A DNA stretch of 64,000 nucleotides from Alphaproteobacteria bacterium (lineage in GTDB: Bacteria > Pseudomonadota > Alphaproteobacteria > Sphingomonadales > Kordiimonadaceae), in assembly GCA_006226495.1 (NCBI GenBank), contig SBGU01000007.1, positions 62,001 through 126,000 of the forward strand. Reading direction: 5' to 3'. Shown here piece after piece: positions 25,199 to 33,264 of this stretch. The position numbers and the translations under genes are program-made. A model generated the notes under the pieces. The model was not told where the DNA came from. It made no database searches and worked only from the letters and a program-made list of their open reading frames with translations. Numbering within the stretch: position 1 is the stretch's first letter; every line of letters starts with the position of its first letter.

Positions 25199-26632
25199 TT
25201 AAAAGCCCGTTTCTTGCGCTATGGCATGGCCCAAGCTCTTGAGCCGGTTATCGATTTCGTCGTCCGCCATGTTGGCGAAACCCACCAGCAGGCCCTGCTG
25301 CGGTGTGATTGTGCAATAGCTTGCCGACAGGGGCACCGCCCCCACGCCCGCCCGGTGCGCGAGCGCTGCAAGCATGGTATCCGCCAGCGGCACAGTATCG
25401 TGCCGGTGCGCCACCACATGCAGCCCGGCATCGGTTTCATCAAAGCTGAAATAGCGCGCGAGGTGGGCCCTGGCCGCGGCCTGGAACAGCGCCAGCCGGC
25501 GCCGGTGGATATTGCGCAGGTGCCGTAGGTGCCGCGCGAAATGGCCTTCCTCGATGAAACGGGTCAGCAGCATCTGGGGCGCGATCGCCGGGAAACTGTC
25601 GGTCGCGGACCGGTAGCGCACCACCCGCTCGGCCAGATGTGCGGGCAACACCAGATACCCGAGCCTGAGCGCAAGATAGAGCGATTTGGAGAAGCTGCCG
25701 CCATAGATGACATGCCGCCCGCCATCCAGTCCCTGCAGGGAGCTGACCGGCCGCCCGGCATAACGGAATTCGCTGTCATAATCGTCCTCGAGCACCAGGG
25801 CGTCCGTCCGGCGTGCCCAGTCGAGGATTTCAAGCCGGCGGCGGAGCGGCATGGTCTGGCCGAGCGGATACTGGCGCGACGGGCTGACGACCATCAGCCC
25901 GGGTGCCCGGATGCCGGCGGGCGGTACCACGGCGCCGTCCGTGTCGACCCCGGTGAATTCAAGCGGATGCGGCAAGGGTTCCACCGCGTGCCTGAGGCCG
26001 GGATAGCCGGGGTCCTCAAGCACGATGGCATGGTCCTTCGGCACGATGCTTTCGGCCAGCAGCTTCAGCCCCGGCTGCAGGCCACTGACGATCAATATTT
26101 GTTCCGGTTCCGAAACAACACCTCGTGCCGCGCCCAGATACTGGCTGATCGCGGCCCGCAGCGGCAGGTACCCCGCAGGGTCGTTATGCTGCAGATGTTC
26201 AGGGCCCGCGCGGCGCCACACACTGCCGGACAGGCGCGCCCACAGGGCGGTCGGGAACTGGTCAAGGGCCGGCATGCCAGCGAGCGGCCGCCTGAGGCCC
26301 GGTGCGCGCGGCAATGCCGCCGGCGCTGGCGCTGGTGTCGGGCTGATTTCCATATAGCTGTCCGGCAGGTCGGCGGCCACGAAGGTGCCGGCACCGTGCC
26401 GGGTTTCGAGATAGCCTTCCGCGATCAACTGGTCATAGGCTGCAAGCACGGTATTGCGTGAAATGGACAGGCGTGTCGCCAAGTCCCGGCTGGACGGCAG
26501 GCGTGTGCCCGGCCCGATCTGGCCCTTGAGCACCGTTTGCCGGAGAAGCTGGGCCAGTTGTTCATTGAGCGGCGTGGCGCTGGCGGCATCCAGCCCCGGC
26601 GCCAGCAGGGACGCGACCAACTGTTTCATCAA
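25199..26632 (-). CDS. MocR-family regulator (GntR helix-turn-helix fused to aminotransferase domain)
   Basis: 477 residues. The N-terminal GntR winged helix spans residues ~18-85 (GTRLPSSRDLATRLSISRNTV). The remainder is a fold-type I aminotransferase domain with the PLP lysine in GGSFSKSLYL (~residue 318). Such proteins bind PLP or an adduct and usually regulate a divergent gene, often of vitamin B6 or amino-acid metabolism. Here the divergent gene is a flavin-dependent split-barrel protein of the pyridoxamine-oxidase type, 102 bp away, which fits that scheme. PLP binding is inferred. Confidence 0.92.
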   Translation of the reverse strand: MMKQLVASLLAPGLDAASATPLNEQLAQLLRQTVLKGQIGPGTRLPSSRDLATRLSISRNTVLAAYDQLIAEGYLETRHGAGTFVAADLPDSYMEISPTPAPAPAALPRAPGLRRPLAGMPALDQFPTALWARLSGSVWRRAGPEHLQHNDPAGYLPLRAAISQYLGAARGVVSEPEQILIVSGLQPGLKLLAESIVPKDHAIVLEDPGYPGLRHAVEPLPHPLEFTGVDTDGAVVPPAGIRAPGLMVVSPSRQYPLGQTMPLRRRLEILDWARRTDALVLEDDYDSEFRYAGRPVSSLQGLDGGRHVIYGGSFSKSLYLALRLGYLVLPAHLAERVVRYRSATDSFPAIAPQMLLTRFIEEGHFARHLRHLRNIHRRRLALFQAAARAHLARYFSFDETDAGLHVVAHRHDTVPLADTMLAALAHRAGVGAVPLSASYCTITPQQGLLVGFANMADDEIDNRLKSLGHAIAQETGF

Positions 26633-26681
26633 ACTGGTACCTTCATTTTCACGATATTGGCCCTTTTTATGGGCTCAATAT
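26633..26681. promoter_or_regulatory. Candidate MocR operator between the divergent genes
   Basis: Half-sites ACTGGTACC (26633-26641) and ATTGGCCC (26656-26663) lie in the same orientation about 23 bp apart. In addition ATATTG (26654-26659) and CAATAT (26676-26681) form an inverted pair with imperfect extension GCCC/GGGC. MocR proteins typically bind direct repeats of this size and spacing. The assignment is inference. Confidence 0.45.
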
Positions 26682-26734
26682 TGCCGGAAACTCAAGTCCA
26701 ATAACAGCCGGGTCGCGACCAAGAGGAAAAGTTC

Positions 26735-27403
26735 GTGAGCGAATATTCGAAAACCGAGCGCAACAGGGTCAAGCGCGGGCACAAACGCGCGCTTTATGAC
26801 CATGAAACCGTGCATGCCATCCTGGACAGCCATTTCCTGTGCCATGTCGGCTTCGAACTGGATGGCCAGCCCCATGTCATTCCCACAAGCTTCTGGCGCG
26901 AAGGCAACCGGCTTTATTGGCACGGCTCGTCCGCCAGCCGCATGGTGCGGCACCTGGCGGCGGGCAACCGCGCCTGTGTGACGGTCAGCCACCTGGATGG
27001 CCTGGTGCTGGCGCGGTCGGCCTTTTCCCACAGCGCCAATTACCGGTCGGTCGTCTGTTACGGCAGCCCCGAACTGGTGACCGACGACGCCGAGTTCGAC
27101 CGGCAGATGATCCTGTTCATGGAACGGCTGGCGCCCGGGCGCTGGCCACAGCTTCGCCCCATGACCGCCCAGGAACGCAAGGCCACCGCCATGCTGGTGA
27201 TGGAGATCGAGGAAGCCGCCGCCAAGGTGCGCGCGGGCGCGCCGGGCGATCCGGAAGAGGCATCCTGGCCCGTGTGGGCCGGCCATGTGCCGATATCCAT
27301 GGTGCAGGGTACACCGGTAATTGCCGACGACAGTGCGTCCGCCAGCATGGACCATGGCCTGATGCAGGGCTACGACTGGTCCCGGGAACAGGGAGCCGAA
27401 TAA
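26735..27403 (+). CDS. Flavin split-barrel protein, pyridoxamine 5'-phosphate oxidase-related
   Basis: 222 residues from a GTG start at 26735 with AAGAGGAAAAG upstream. A split beta-barrel is indicated by ILDSHFLCHVGFELDGQPHVIPTSFWR and LYWHGSSASRMVRHL; the GSSASRM part would bind FMN phosphate. This is the Nim/PNPOx-like group rather than PdxH itself. It is the first gene of a three-gene run (then DUF1272 and GNAT genes, gaps 1 and 3 bp) divergent from a MocR regulator. It may handle a B6-like or nitro/amine compound. Confidence 0.85.
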   Translation: MSEYSKTERNRVKRGHKRALYDHETVHAILDSHFLCHVGFELDGQPHVIPTSFWREGNRLYWHGSSASRMVRHLAAGNRACVTVSHLDGLVLARSAFSHSANYRSVVCYGSPELVTDDAEFDRQMILFMERLAPGRWPQLRPMTAQERKATAMLVMEIEEAAAKVRAGAPGDPEEASWPVWAGHVPISMVQGTPVIADDSASASMDHGLMQGYDWSREQGAE

Positions 27404-27404
27404 C

Positions 27405-27713
27405 TTGCTGAGCCTGCGGCCAAGTTGTGAACATTGCGCCAAAGCCCTGCCGGCAGACAGCGGCGAGGCGATGATCTGTTCCTATGAATGCACCTTCTGC
27501 GCGGACTGTGTGGAACATGTGCTTGAAGGCGTGTGCCCGAACTGCGGCGGCAATTTTGTGCCCCGGCCCATTCGCCCGCGCACCGCATGGCGGCCAGGTG
27601 TGTCGCTGAAGTTCCAGCCGGCGTCCGAAAAGGCGGTGCATATCCCGGTGGATCGGGAAACGCAGCGCGAGTTTGCCCGCAAGATCAAGACCCTGGAACC
27701 GGGGGAACGCTGA
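27405..27713 (+). CDS. DUF1272 zinc-finger-like protein
   Basis: 102 residues starting with TTG at 27405, the position matching the usual family beginning (LxLRPxCExC). Cys pairs CEHC, CTFC, CADC and CPNC suggest two zinc knuckles in residues 8-48. The remaining half is basic and likely unstructured. It starts 1 bp after the upstream stop, so it is expressed with the split-barrel protein. Function unknown for the whole family. Confidence 0.88.
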   Translation: MLSLRPSCEHCAKALPADSGEAMICSYECTFCADCVEHVLEGVCPNCGGNFVPRPIRPRTAWRPGVSLKFQPASEKAVHIPVDRETQREFARKIKTLEPGER

Positions 27714-27716
27714 AGC

Positions 27717-28394
27717 ATGCCGAAGGATTTGCACACATGGGCCGCCTGCGCCCGACCGGGAAACACGGCGCTGGTCGGCCACTATGCCCGGCTGGAACCG
27801 CTGGACTGGGCCAAACACGGCACCGGGCTGCATGCCGCCGTGTGCGGGCCTGACCGTGCCGGGCTGTGGGACTATCTGCCCTTCGGCCCCTTTGCTGACC
27901 GGGCCGCGTTCGAAGCCGGTTTTGCGGCAGCGGCCCGCGCCGGCGACTGGGCAACCATGGTGATCAGGAGCGGCAATGCGGCGGATGCCACCATCACCGG
28001 CATGGCCAGCTACATGCGCCTGCGTGAGGCCCATGGCAGCGCCGAGGTGGGCGCGGTGGTGTTCGGCCCCGACCTCCAGAAGACCCGCGCGGCAACCGAA
28101 GCGATTTACCTGATGGCGGCGCATGTGTTCGACGACCTGGGTTACCGCCGCTTCGAATGGAAATGCAACAATGCCAACGAAGCCTCGCGCCGGGCCGCCG
28201 TGCGTTTCGGGTTCCGCTTCGAAGGCGTGTTCCGGAACGACATGGTGGTAAAGGGCAAAAACCGCGACACCGCCTGGTTTGCCATGACCGACGACGACTG
28301 GCCGGATGTGCGGGCCCGCTTCATGGGCTGGCTGGACCCGGCGAATTTTGACGAAACCGGCCAACAGCAACGTCCGTTAGCCGCACAGGGCTGA
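27717..28394 (+). CDS. GNAT acetyltransferase, RimJ/RimL-like
   Basis: 225 residues. The GNAT core includes GSAEVGAVVFGPDLQKTRAATEA (acetyl-CoA pyrophosphate loop region) and NNANEASRRAAVRFGFRFEG, as in N-terminal protein acetyltransferases of the RimL type. Third gene of the MocR-associated operon, 3 bp after the DUF1272 gene. A toxin- or amine-inactivating role next to the split-barrel protein is conceivable, but the target is unknown. Confidence 0.85.
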   Translation: MPKDLHTWAACARPGNTALVGHYARLEPLDWAKHGTGLHAAVCGPDRAGLWDYLPFGPFADRAAFEAGFAAAARAGDWATMVIRSGNAADATITGMASYMRLREAHGSAEVGAVVFGPDLQKTRAATEAIYLMAAHVFDDLGYRRFEWKCNNANEASRRAAVRFGFRFEGVFRNDMVVKGKNRDTAWFAMTDDDWPDVRARFMGWLDPANFDETGQQQRPLAAQG

Positions 28395-28491
28395 TGCCCG
28401 CTGGACAGTGCCGCGAATTTAGGTCATGGATTCTGCGGGGGGCGCTGCCAGGGAAAGCCAGCGCCAGGGGCAGCTTCGGGGGCATTTGAAC

Positions 28492-29394
28492 ATGACCGCT
28501 CCGCTTGACCGCTGGCCCGCCAAAGTGCGGGACATGCATAACCATCATTTCGATTCCACCATCTGGGACGAGTTCAATTTCCGGGACGATGATATTTTCA
28601 TCGGCACCTACGCAAAATCGGGCACGACCTGGACCCAGCAGATTGTCTCGCAGTTGATATTCGGCGGTGCCGAAGGCATCAATGTGCCGGAAATCTCGCC
28701 GTGGCTGGACCTTAGGGTGCCACCGCGCGAGATCAAGCTGCCGGCGGTTGAAGCCCAGACCCACAGGCGTTTCATCAAGACGCACCTGCCGGTCGATGCT
28801 TTGCGCGTGCATGAAAAGGCGCGTTACATCTATATCGGCCGCGACGGTCGCGATGTGGTCTGGAGCATGTATAACCACCATGCCAACGCCAATGCAGGCT
28901 TCTATGAAGCGCTCAACGGCCCCGGCCTTGTGGGCGACCCGATCCAGCCGCCGCCTGCCGATGTGCGGCAATATTTCATCGACTGGCTGGACCGGGACGG
29001 CCATCCCTTCTGGCCCTTCTGGGAAAATATCCATAGCTGGTGGCAGGTGCGCGAACTGGACAATATGCTGCTGATCCATTTCAACGACCTGAAGGCCGAC
29101 CTGCCGGGCAATATCCGGCGCATTGCCGCCTTCCTGGATATCGGGATAGACCCTGCGCGCTTTGACGATATCGTTCTTCATTGCACCTTCGACTATATGA
29201 AGGAAAATGCCGCCAACGCCGCCCCTTTGGGTGGTGCCTTCTGGGAAGGCGGGGCCAAAACCTTCATCAACAAGGGCACCAACGAACGCTGGCGCGATGT
29301 GCTGACGGACGCCGACAATGCGCGCTACGAGGCCATGGCGGTCGAAAAGCTGGGCGAAGCCTGCGCCCACTGGCTGAAAACCGGCGAACGCTAG
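28492..29394 (+). CDS. PAPS-dependent sulfotransferase
   Basis: 300 residues from the ATG at 28492. The 5'-phosphosulfate loop is TYAKSGTTWTQQ (~residue 36-47) and the 3'-phosphate motif YIGRDGRDVVWSMYNH lies near 107-122, both typical of cytosolic sulfotransferases. A His in the KTHLP segment (~88-92) fits the catalytic base. It transfers sulfate to a hydroxyl or amine of a small molecule; such enzymes are less common in bacteria than in animals. It stands alone; no PAPS-synthesis genes are near. Confidence 0.9.
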   Translation: MTAPLDRWPAKVRDMHNHHFDSTIWDEFNFRDDDIFIGTYAKSGTTWTQQIVSQLIFGGAEGINVPEISPWLDLRVPPREIKLPAVEAQTHRRFIKTHLPVDALRVHEKARYIYIGRDGRDVVWSMYNHHANANAGFYEALNGPGLVGDPIQPPPADVRQYFIDWLDRDGHPFWPFWENIHSWWQVRELDNMLLIHFNDLKADLPGNIRRIAAFLDIGIDPARFDDIVLHCTFDYMKENAANAAPLGGAFWEGGAKTFINKGTNERWRDVLTDADNARYEAMAVEKLGEACAHWLKTGER

Positions 29395-29403
29395 GCGGCA
29401 CCT

Positions 29404-29451
29404 TGCGCCGTGCCATGCGCCGTGCCATGCGCCGTACCTTGTGTCGTGACC
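29404..29451. repeat. Four tandem 12-bp repeats after the sulfotransferase gene
   Basis: Unit TGCGCCGTGCCA is exact at 29404-29415 and 29416-29427, with degenerate copies at 29428-29439 and 29440-29451. It begins 10 bp past the stop codon, in the gap before the small basic gene. Confidence 0.8.
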
Positions 29452-29515
29452 TTGTGGCGCCCATATGCTATAGCGGTCGCCCCGGATGTTCCGGGCAAAC
29501 GCAAGGAGACGCAGC

Positions 29516-29698
29516 ATGGGCAAAAAACGCGCCCGCGTCGTCCCGCGTAATCCGGTGGTGCAAATGGCCACCGTGCTGCGCAAGGGCGGCGCCCACACAA
29601 AAAGCCGCAAGGCCATCCGACTGGCTGAAAAGCTGAAATGGAAAAGGGAGATCAACCGCACCGGTGATCTCCCTTCTTCTTTTGTGGGCGCGGCCTGA
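29516..29698 (+). CDS. Small basic conserved-type protein
   Basis: 60 residues from the ATG at 29516 after AAGGAGACGCAGC. It is rich in Lys/Arg (KKRARVVPRN, LRKGGAHTKSRKAIRLAEKLKWKRE) and resembles a small alphaproteobacterial family with an RNP-VVQMAT-like core, though I cannot name it. A rho-independent terminator is embedded in its last 18 codons. The composition suggests nucleic-acid or ribosome contact. Confidence 0.65.
   Translation: MGKKRARVVPRNPVVQMATVLRKGGAHTKSRKAIRLAEKLKWKREINRTGDLPSSFVGAA
29646..29682 (+). terminator. Terminator overlapping the end of the small basic gene
   Basis: GGGAGATCA and TGATCTCCC form a perfect 9-bp stem with a 10-nt loop, followed by TTCTTCTTTT. It lies inside the reading frame, about 16 nt before the stop codon. 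Confidence 0.75.
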
Positions 29699-29739
29699 AA
29701 AAAGGGCCCGGTATCCCTTGCGGGGACCCGGGCCGAGGC

Positions 29740-29784
29740 GCTCTGGGGTAAAGAGCTTTGGGGTAAAGAGCTTTGGGGTAGGTA
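29740..29784. repeat. Three tandem 15-bp repeats
   Basis: Unit GCTYTGGGGTAAAGA occurs at 29740-29754 and 29755-29769, with a third copy at 29770-29784 whose last four bases differ. A GGGCCCGG/CCGGGCC-type stem precedes it (29703-29734). The array sits just outside the stop of the EamA gene. Confidence 0.8.
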
Positions 29785-29800
29785 GGGTAGGCAGGTTCGT

Positions 29801-30775
29801 TTACTTGTGGATGGTCCAGCTATAGTCGGGTTTCAGGAGCGCGTCCGACAGCGCCTTGCCGGCACGGGCAAGGGTTTTCCAGCCGCGCCGCGCCAGCGGG
29901 CGCACACTGATCTTCAGCGCCGTGCCCATGCCGCTGACAATCAGCGCCAGGCCCAGCCATTCGGGCAGGCCGGGTTCCGCACCCAGCACCAGGATGGCAA
30001 GCAGCAGGGTCACACCCGGCGTTGCGGTATTCAGGACCGACGCACGGCCCGCGCCCAGGGTGGCGATGGCATGGCCGAACAGGATGACCGCCACAACGGA
30101 CGACATCACGCCCTGCCACACGCCCTGCAGCAGCAGTTCACCCACAGGCAGCGCCATGATGGTGGACCAGTGGCTCACCGTAACCGGCAGCAACAACAGG
30201 CCGGACAGCACGGACACCCGCGCGGTTGCGGTCAGCGCATTCAGGCGCCAGCGTTTCATCAGCACCGTGAAGGTGCCCCACAATATGCCGCCGGCCATGA
30301 ACAGTAGGTCGCCGATAAAACTTTTGCCGTCGCCCAGCGAACTGCCGGCCAGGGTGGCGATACCCGCGAGGATCAGAAGCGCGCCGGCGATACGGTGCCA
30401 GCTCAGCCGGTCCCCCAGCACGAAGTGGCCGGCCACAAGGCCGACGATCATCACGGTCGACGGGATGATCAGCCCGGCGTGGCTGGCGGGCGCGAACACC
30501 AGCCCTTCGGCTGTGGTGAGCGTGTAACCCGCGCCCGCCACCATGGTCAGCGCCAGCGCCTGGCTCCAGTCCTTCGCGCTCAGCCGTGTGCGGAAGGCAA
30601 AGGGCAGCAGGATCAGGCCGGCGATGCTGAAGCGGATCAGGGTGATATAAAGCGGCGGGAAATGGCCCCCGACCCCAAGAGCGGTGACAATGGGCCAGCC
30701 GCCCCAGATGACGGCGGCGGTGATGCCGGCCAAGAGGCCGGCGCGTGACGGAGTATCCTCATTCAGGTGCGACAT
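29801..30775 (-). CDS. EamA/DMT-superfamily exporter
   Basis: 324 residues with ten predicted transmembrane helices in two EamA repeats (residues ~10-140 and ~155-290; paired motifs AAVIWGGWPIVTAL and GGILWGTFTVLMKR). The start at 30775 follows AGGAGAGACAAA; the open frame further upstream overlaps the divergent regulator gene and is rejected. DMT carriers of this type commonly export amino acids or metabolites. It is divergent from an Lrp/AsnC regulator, the usual controller of amino-acid exporters. Confidence 0.87.
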   Translation of the reverse strand: MSHLNEDTPSRAGLLAGITAAVIWGGWPIVTALGVGGHFPPLYITLIRFSIAGLILLPFAFRTRLSAKDWSQALALTMVAGAGYTLTTAEGLVFAPASHAGLIIPSTVMIVGLVAGHFVLGDRLSWHRIAGALLILAGIATLAGSSLGDGKSFIGDLLFMAGGILWGTFTVLMKRWRLNALTATARVSVLSGLLLLPVTVSHWSTIMALPVGELLLQGVWQGVMSSVVAVILFGHAIATLGAGRASVLNTATPGVTLLLAILVLGAEPGLPEWLGLALIVSGMGTALKISVRPLARRGWKTLARAGKALSDALLKPDYSWTIHK

Positions 30776-30919
30776 TTTGTCTCTCCTCGCTGTTTTTGAA
30801 AATATAGGCAGCGCGGATGGATGTTTCTTCGCAAACATCGCGGTTTCATGATAAAATTCGTCGAGTTTTTGGCAATGGAAGTCGAAAAAAATAAACAAGT
30901 GGCCGGATGGATAGTTTTT

Positions 30920-31387
30920 ATGAACGCGCTGGATAGTTTTGATATCAAGATCATGAATTGCCTGCAGGAAAACAGCCGCCAGACCGCGGAAGTGATCGCG
31001 GCCAGGGTCGGCCTGTCGCCGGCGGCGACCCAGCGGCGCATCAAGGCGCTCAGGGACAATGGCAGCATCCGCAAGGAGGTGGCGATCCTGTGCCCGGACG
31101 CGCTCGGCGGTCGCACCACGTTGATCGTGCAGGTGAATTTTTCCTGCGGTGGCGAGGTGTCTGTCGAAACCTTCAAACAGCAGATGCTGCAGGTGCCTGA
31201 GGTACAACAGTGTTATTATGTGACCGGCGAGTTCGATTTCATCCTGATCATGACCGTGAAGGACATGAAGGATTACGACCGCATCACCCGCCAGTGGTTC
31301 TTCAAGAATTCAGCCATCGGCCGCTTCCAGACCATCGTCGCCATCGACACCTACAAACAGGGTTTCACCATCCCGCTGGCGGTGTGA
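30920..31387 (+). CDS. Lrp/AsnC-family regulator
   Basis: 155 residues from the ATG at 30920, chosen to match the family start (LDSFDIKIMNCLQ). Residues 1-60 are the winged helix (AEVIAARVGLSPAATQRRIKAL); residues ~70-150 form the RAM effector domain (PEVQQCYYVTGEFDFILIM). It probably binds an amino acid and regulates the divergent EamA gene. Its last 10 codons are duplicated downstream as part of a 164-bp tandem repeat. Confidence 0.9.
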   Translation: MNALDSFDIKIMNCLQENSRQTAEVIAARVGLSPAATQRRIKALRDNGSIRKEVAILCPDALGGRTTLIVQVNFSCGGEVSVETFKQQMLQVPEVQQCYYVTGEFDFILIMTVKDMKDYDRITRQWFFKNSAIGRFQTIVAIDTYKQGFTIPLAV

Positions 31388-31685
31388 GGTTTCTCGCGTG
31401 GCATCCCGGGCTTCGACAAGCTCAGCCCGAACGGCGGTGAGATTTGGGGCCAGCTGTTCCAAGGATTTGTGCCAGCCGTTCGCCCTGAGCCTGTCGAAGG
31501 GCAGGATGCAGGGCACAGGGTCAGGGTTTCACCATCCCGCTGGCGGTGTGAGGTTTCTCGCGCGGCATTCTGGGCTTCGACAGGCTCAGCCCGAACGGTT
31601 GTGAGATTTGGGGCCTGCTGTTCCAAGGATTTGTGCCAGCCGTTCGCCCTGAGCTTGTCGAAGGGCAGGATGCAGAGCAGGATAT
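31358..31685. repeat. 164-bp tandem duplication with REP-like inverted repeats
   Basis: Copy 1 (31358-31521) and copy 2 (31522-31685) are direct repeats at a period of 164 bp with scattered mismatches. Each begins with the last 30 bp of the Lrp-type gene. Each carries an inverted pair of a 23-bp palindromic element with core TTCGACARGCTCAG: 31412-31434 facing 31476-31498, and 31576-31598 facing 31640-31662. This core is like REP elements scattered in many proteobacterial genomes. Between 31388 and 31739 I see no gene. Confidence 0.9.
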
Positions 31686-31739
31686 ATTCCAGGTTTCTGG
31701 GCACGGACCGGCGCAACCGGCCCGCACAGCCTCAGGCCC

Positions 31740-32252
31740 TCAGGCCTTGTCTTTCAAGAGGTCATAGGCGGTCTGGATGGCGTGGAAACGTTCTGCCGCC
31801 GCCGGGTCGCCGGGGTTGGCGTCCGGGTGGTAGATCTTGGCCAGCTTGCGATACTGTTTTTTCACGGCTTCCGGCCCGGAACCGGGGTCCAGTTCCAAGG
31901 CGTCATAGGCCGAATGTTCGGCGCCGGTGAAACCGTCCTCGTCCTTGGCGCCACCCCATTCGAACGGGTTCGCGCGCGCGAAGGCTTCCGACGACTGGCT
32001 GCCGTCATTCATGTGGCGCTTGGCCTCTTCTTCGCTCATGCCCGCGAAAAAATCCCAGTTGCGGTTATATTCGGCGGCATGCGGGCGGCAGAAATACCAG
32101 CGCTCGCGTGTGCCCGGCGATTTTGGGGCCGGATGGTCGCCGCGTTCGCTGCAGCCCGTATAGTCGCACATGCGCACGGGTTCGGCGTCCGTATTGCGGC
32201 CGTATTCGCCCCAGCGGGGAAACCCGAAACTCTTGATATGATCGCTTGCCAT
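31740..32252 (-). CDS. J-domain (DnaJ-like) co-chaperone
   Basis: 170 residues from the ATG at 32252. The C-terminal J domain (~residues 108-168: AYDALELDPG, YRKLAKIYHPDANPGD) has the HPD motif needed to stimulate DnaK. The N-terminal half has a Cys/His cluster (CDYTGC, CRPHAAEYN) that could bind zinc, and lacks the Gly-rich region of DnaJ itself. It follows the REP-like repeats at its 3' end. The client protein is unknown. Confidence 0.88.
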   Translation of the reverse strand: MASDHIKSFGFPRWGEYGRNTDAEPVRMCDYTGCSERGDHPAPKSPGTRERWYFCRPHAAEYNRNWDFFAGMSEEEAKRHMNDGSQSSEAFARANPFEWGGAKDEDGFTGAEHSAYDALELDPGSGPEAVKKQYRKLAKIYHPDANPGDPAAAERFHAIQTAYDLLKDKA

Positions 32253-32490
32253 GGGTCCAGTATAACAGGTCAGCATTAAAATTTCGCTAGTGCCCGAACG
32301 GTGTCGCAGGGGTGCGGCGGGGCCGGGCAGGCCATCGTTTAACGCAAAAATGCTCGCCAGTCCATGCCGGTGGCGGCAGGGTTTGGTGCGGGTCTCTCTC
32401 GGGCCTCTCTCGGGCCTGTGGCGGAAAAGACGGCTTGAAAAACTCCATGTGGGCGCCAAGATGGGAAAGATCAAGTGGGGGAGGAATAAA

Positions 32491-33162
32491 GTGCGCACAT
32501 TCGATGAAATCTGGGCCATTGCCGCCGCGCGCAAGGGTGGTGACGACGCGCTGGAGGCCATGCTGCCCGTGATGAAAAGCCCGGACGAACTGGCCGCAAT
32601 CGGCGACGACCGCATCCTGTCGATGATGACACGCATGGTCTTTTGCGCCGGCTTCAACTGGAAGGTCATCGAGCATAAATGGGCGGGTTTCGAGGAAGCC
32701 TTCGAAGGTTTCGACCCCGCACGCTGGCATTTCATGTCGGACGACGACCTGGACAGCCTCCTCAAAGACACCCGCATCGTGCGCAATGGCCCCAAGATCC
32801 TGACCGTGCGGGACAATGCGTCTTTTGTTCTCGACCTCGCGGACCGGTATGGCAGTGCCGCCAGGGCCATCGCCCAGTGGCCGGCGAGCGATTTCATCGG
32901 GCTTCTGGACCTGCTCAAGAAGGGTGGCAGTCGGCTGGGCGGCAATACCGGGCCCTATTTCCTGCGTTTCCTCGGCAAGGACGGTTTTGTGATCTCGCAG
33001 GATGTCACCGCCGCCCTCATCCGCGAAGGGGTGGTCGACAAGGCGCCCACGGGCAAGGCGGCGATGAAGGCGGTGCAACAGGCGTTCGACACCTGGCAGG
33101 CAGAAAGTGGCCGCCCGCTCGCCCATATTTCGCGCACCCTGTCTTATTCGGTGGGGGTGTAG
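32491..33162 (+). CDS. DNA-3-methyladenine glycosylase I-type protein, alphaproteobacterial branch
   Basis: 223 residues from GTG 32491, which has a textbook GGAGG site 8 nt upstream; an ATG at 32461 is in frame but poorly placed. Core motifs VFCAGFNWKVIEHKWAGFEEAF and IVRNGPKILTVRDNA match the Tag family (PF03352). The N-terminal Cys/His zinc ligands of Escherichia coli Tag are missing. It should excise 3-methyladenine from alkylated DNA. The divergent neighbour is the J-domain gene; a short CTCTCTCGGGC direct repeat lies between. Confidence 0.85.
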   Translation: MRTFDEIWAIAAARKGGDDALEAMLPVMKSPDELAAIGDDRILSMMTRMVFCAGFNWKVIEHKWAGFEEAFEGFDPARWHFMSDDDLDSLLKDTRIVRNGPKILTVRDNASFVLDLADRYGSAARAIAQWPASDFIGLLDLLKKGGSRLGGNTGPYFLRFLGKDGFVISQDVTAALIREGVVDKAPTGKAAMKAVQQAFDTWQAESGRPLAHISRTLSYSVGV

Positions 33163-33264
33163 GGCCACCCGTCGCAGCCAGGGGTCGGCCCGCCGCGCGC
33201 GGGCTTTCCATTTTTGCCATATTCCCCAAATAAAGGAACAGGATGAAACACAGGCAACGGAACC

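Noticed and set aside
31388-31739. A CRISPR array or integrated element in the repeat region
   Set aside because: Only two long copies with internal inverted repeats and no spacers; it is a REP-type duplication.
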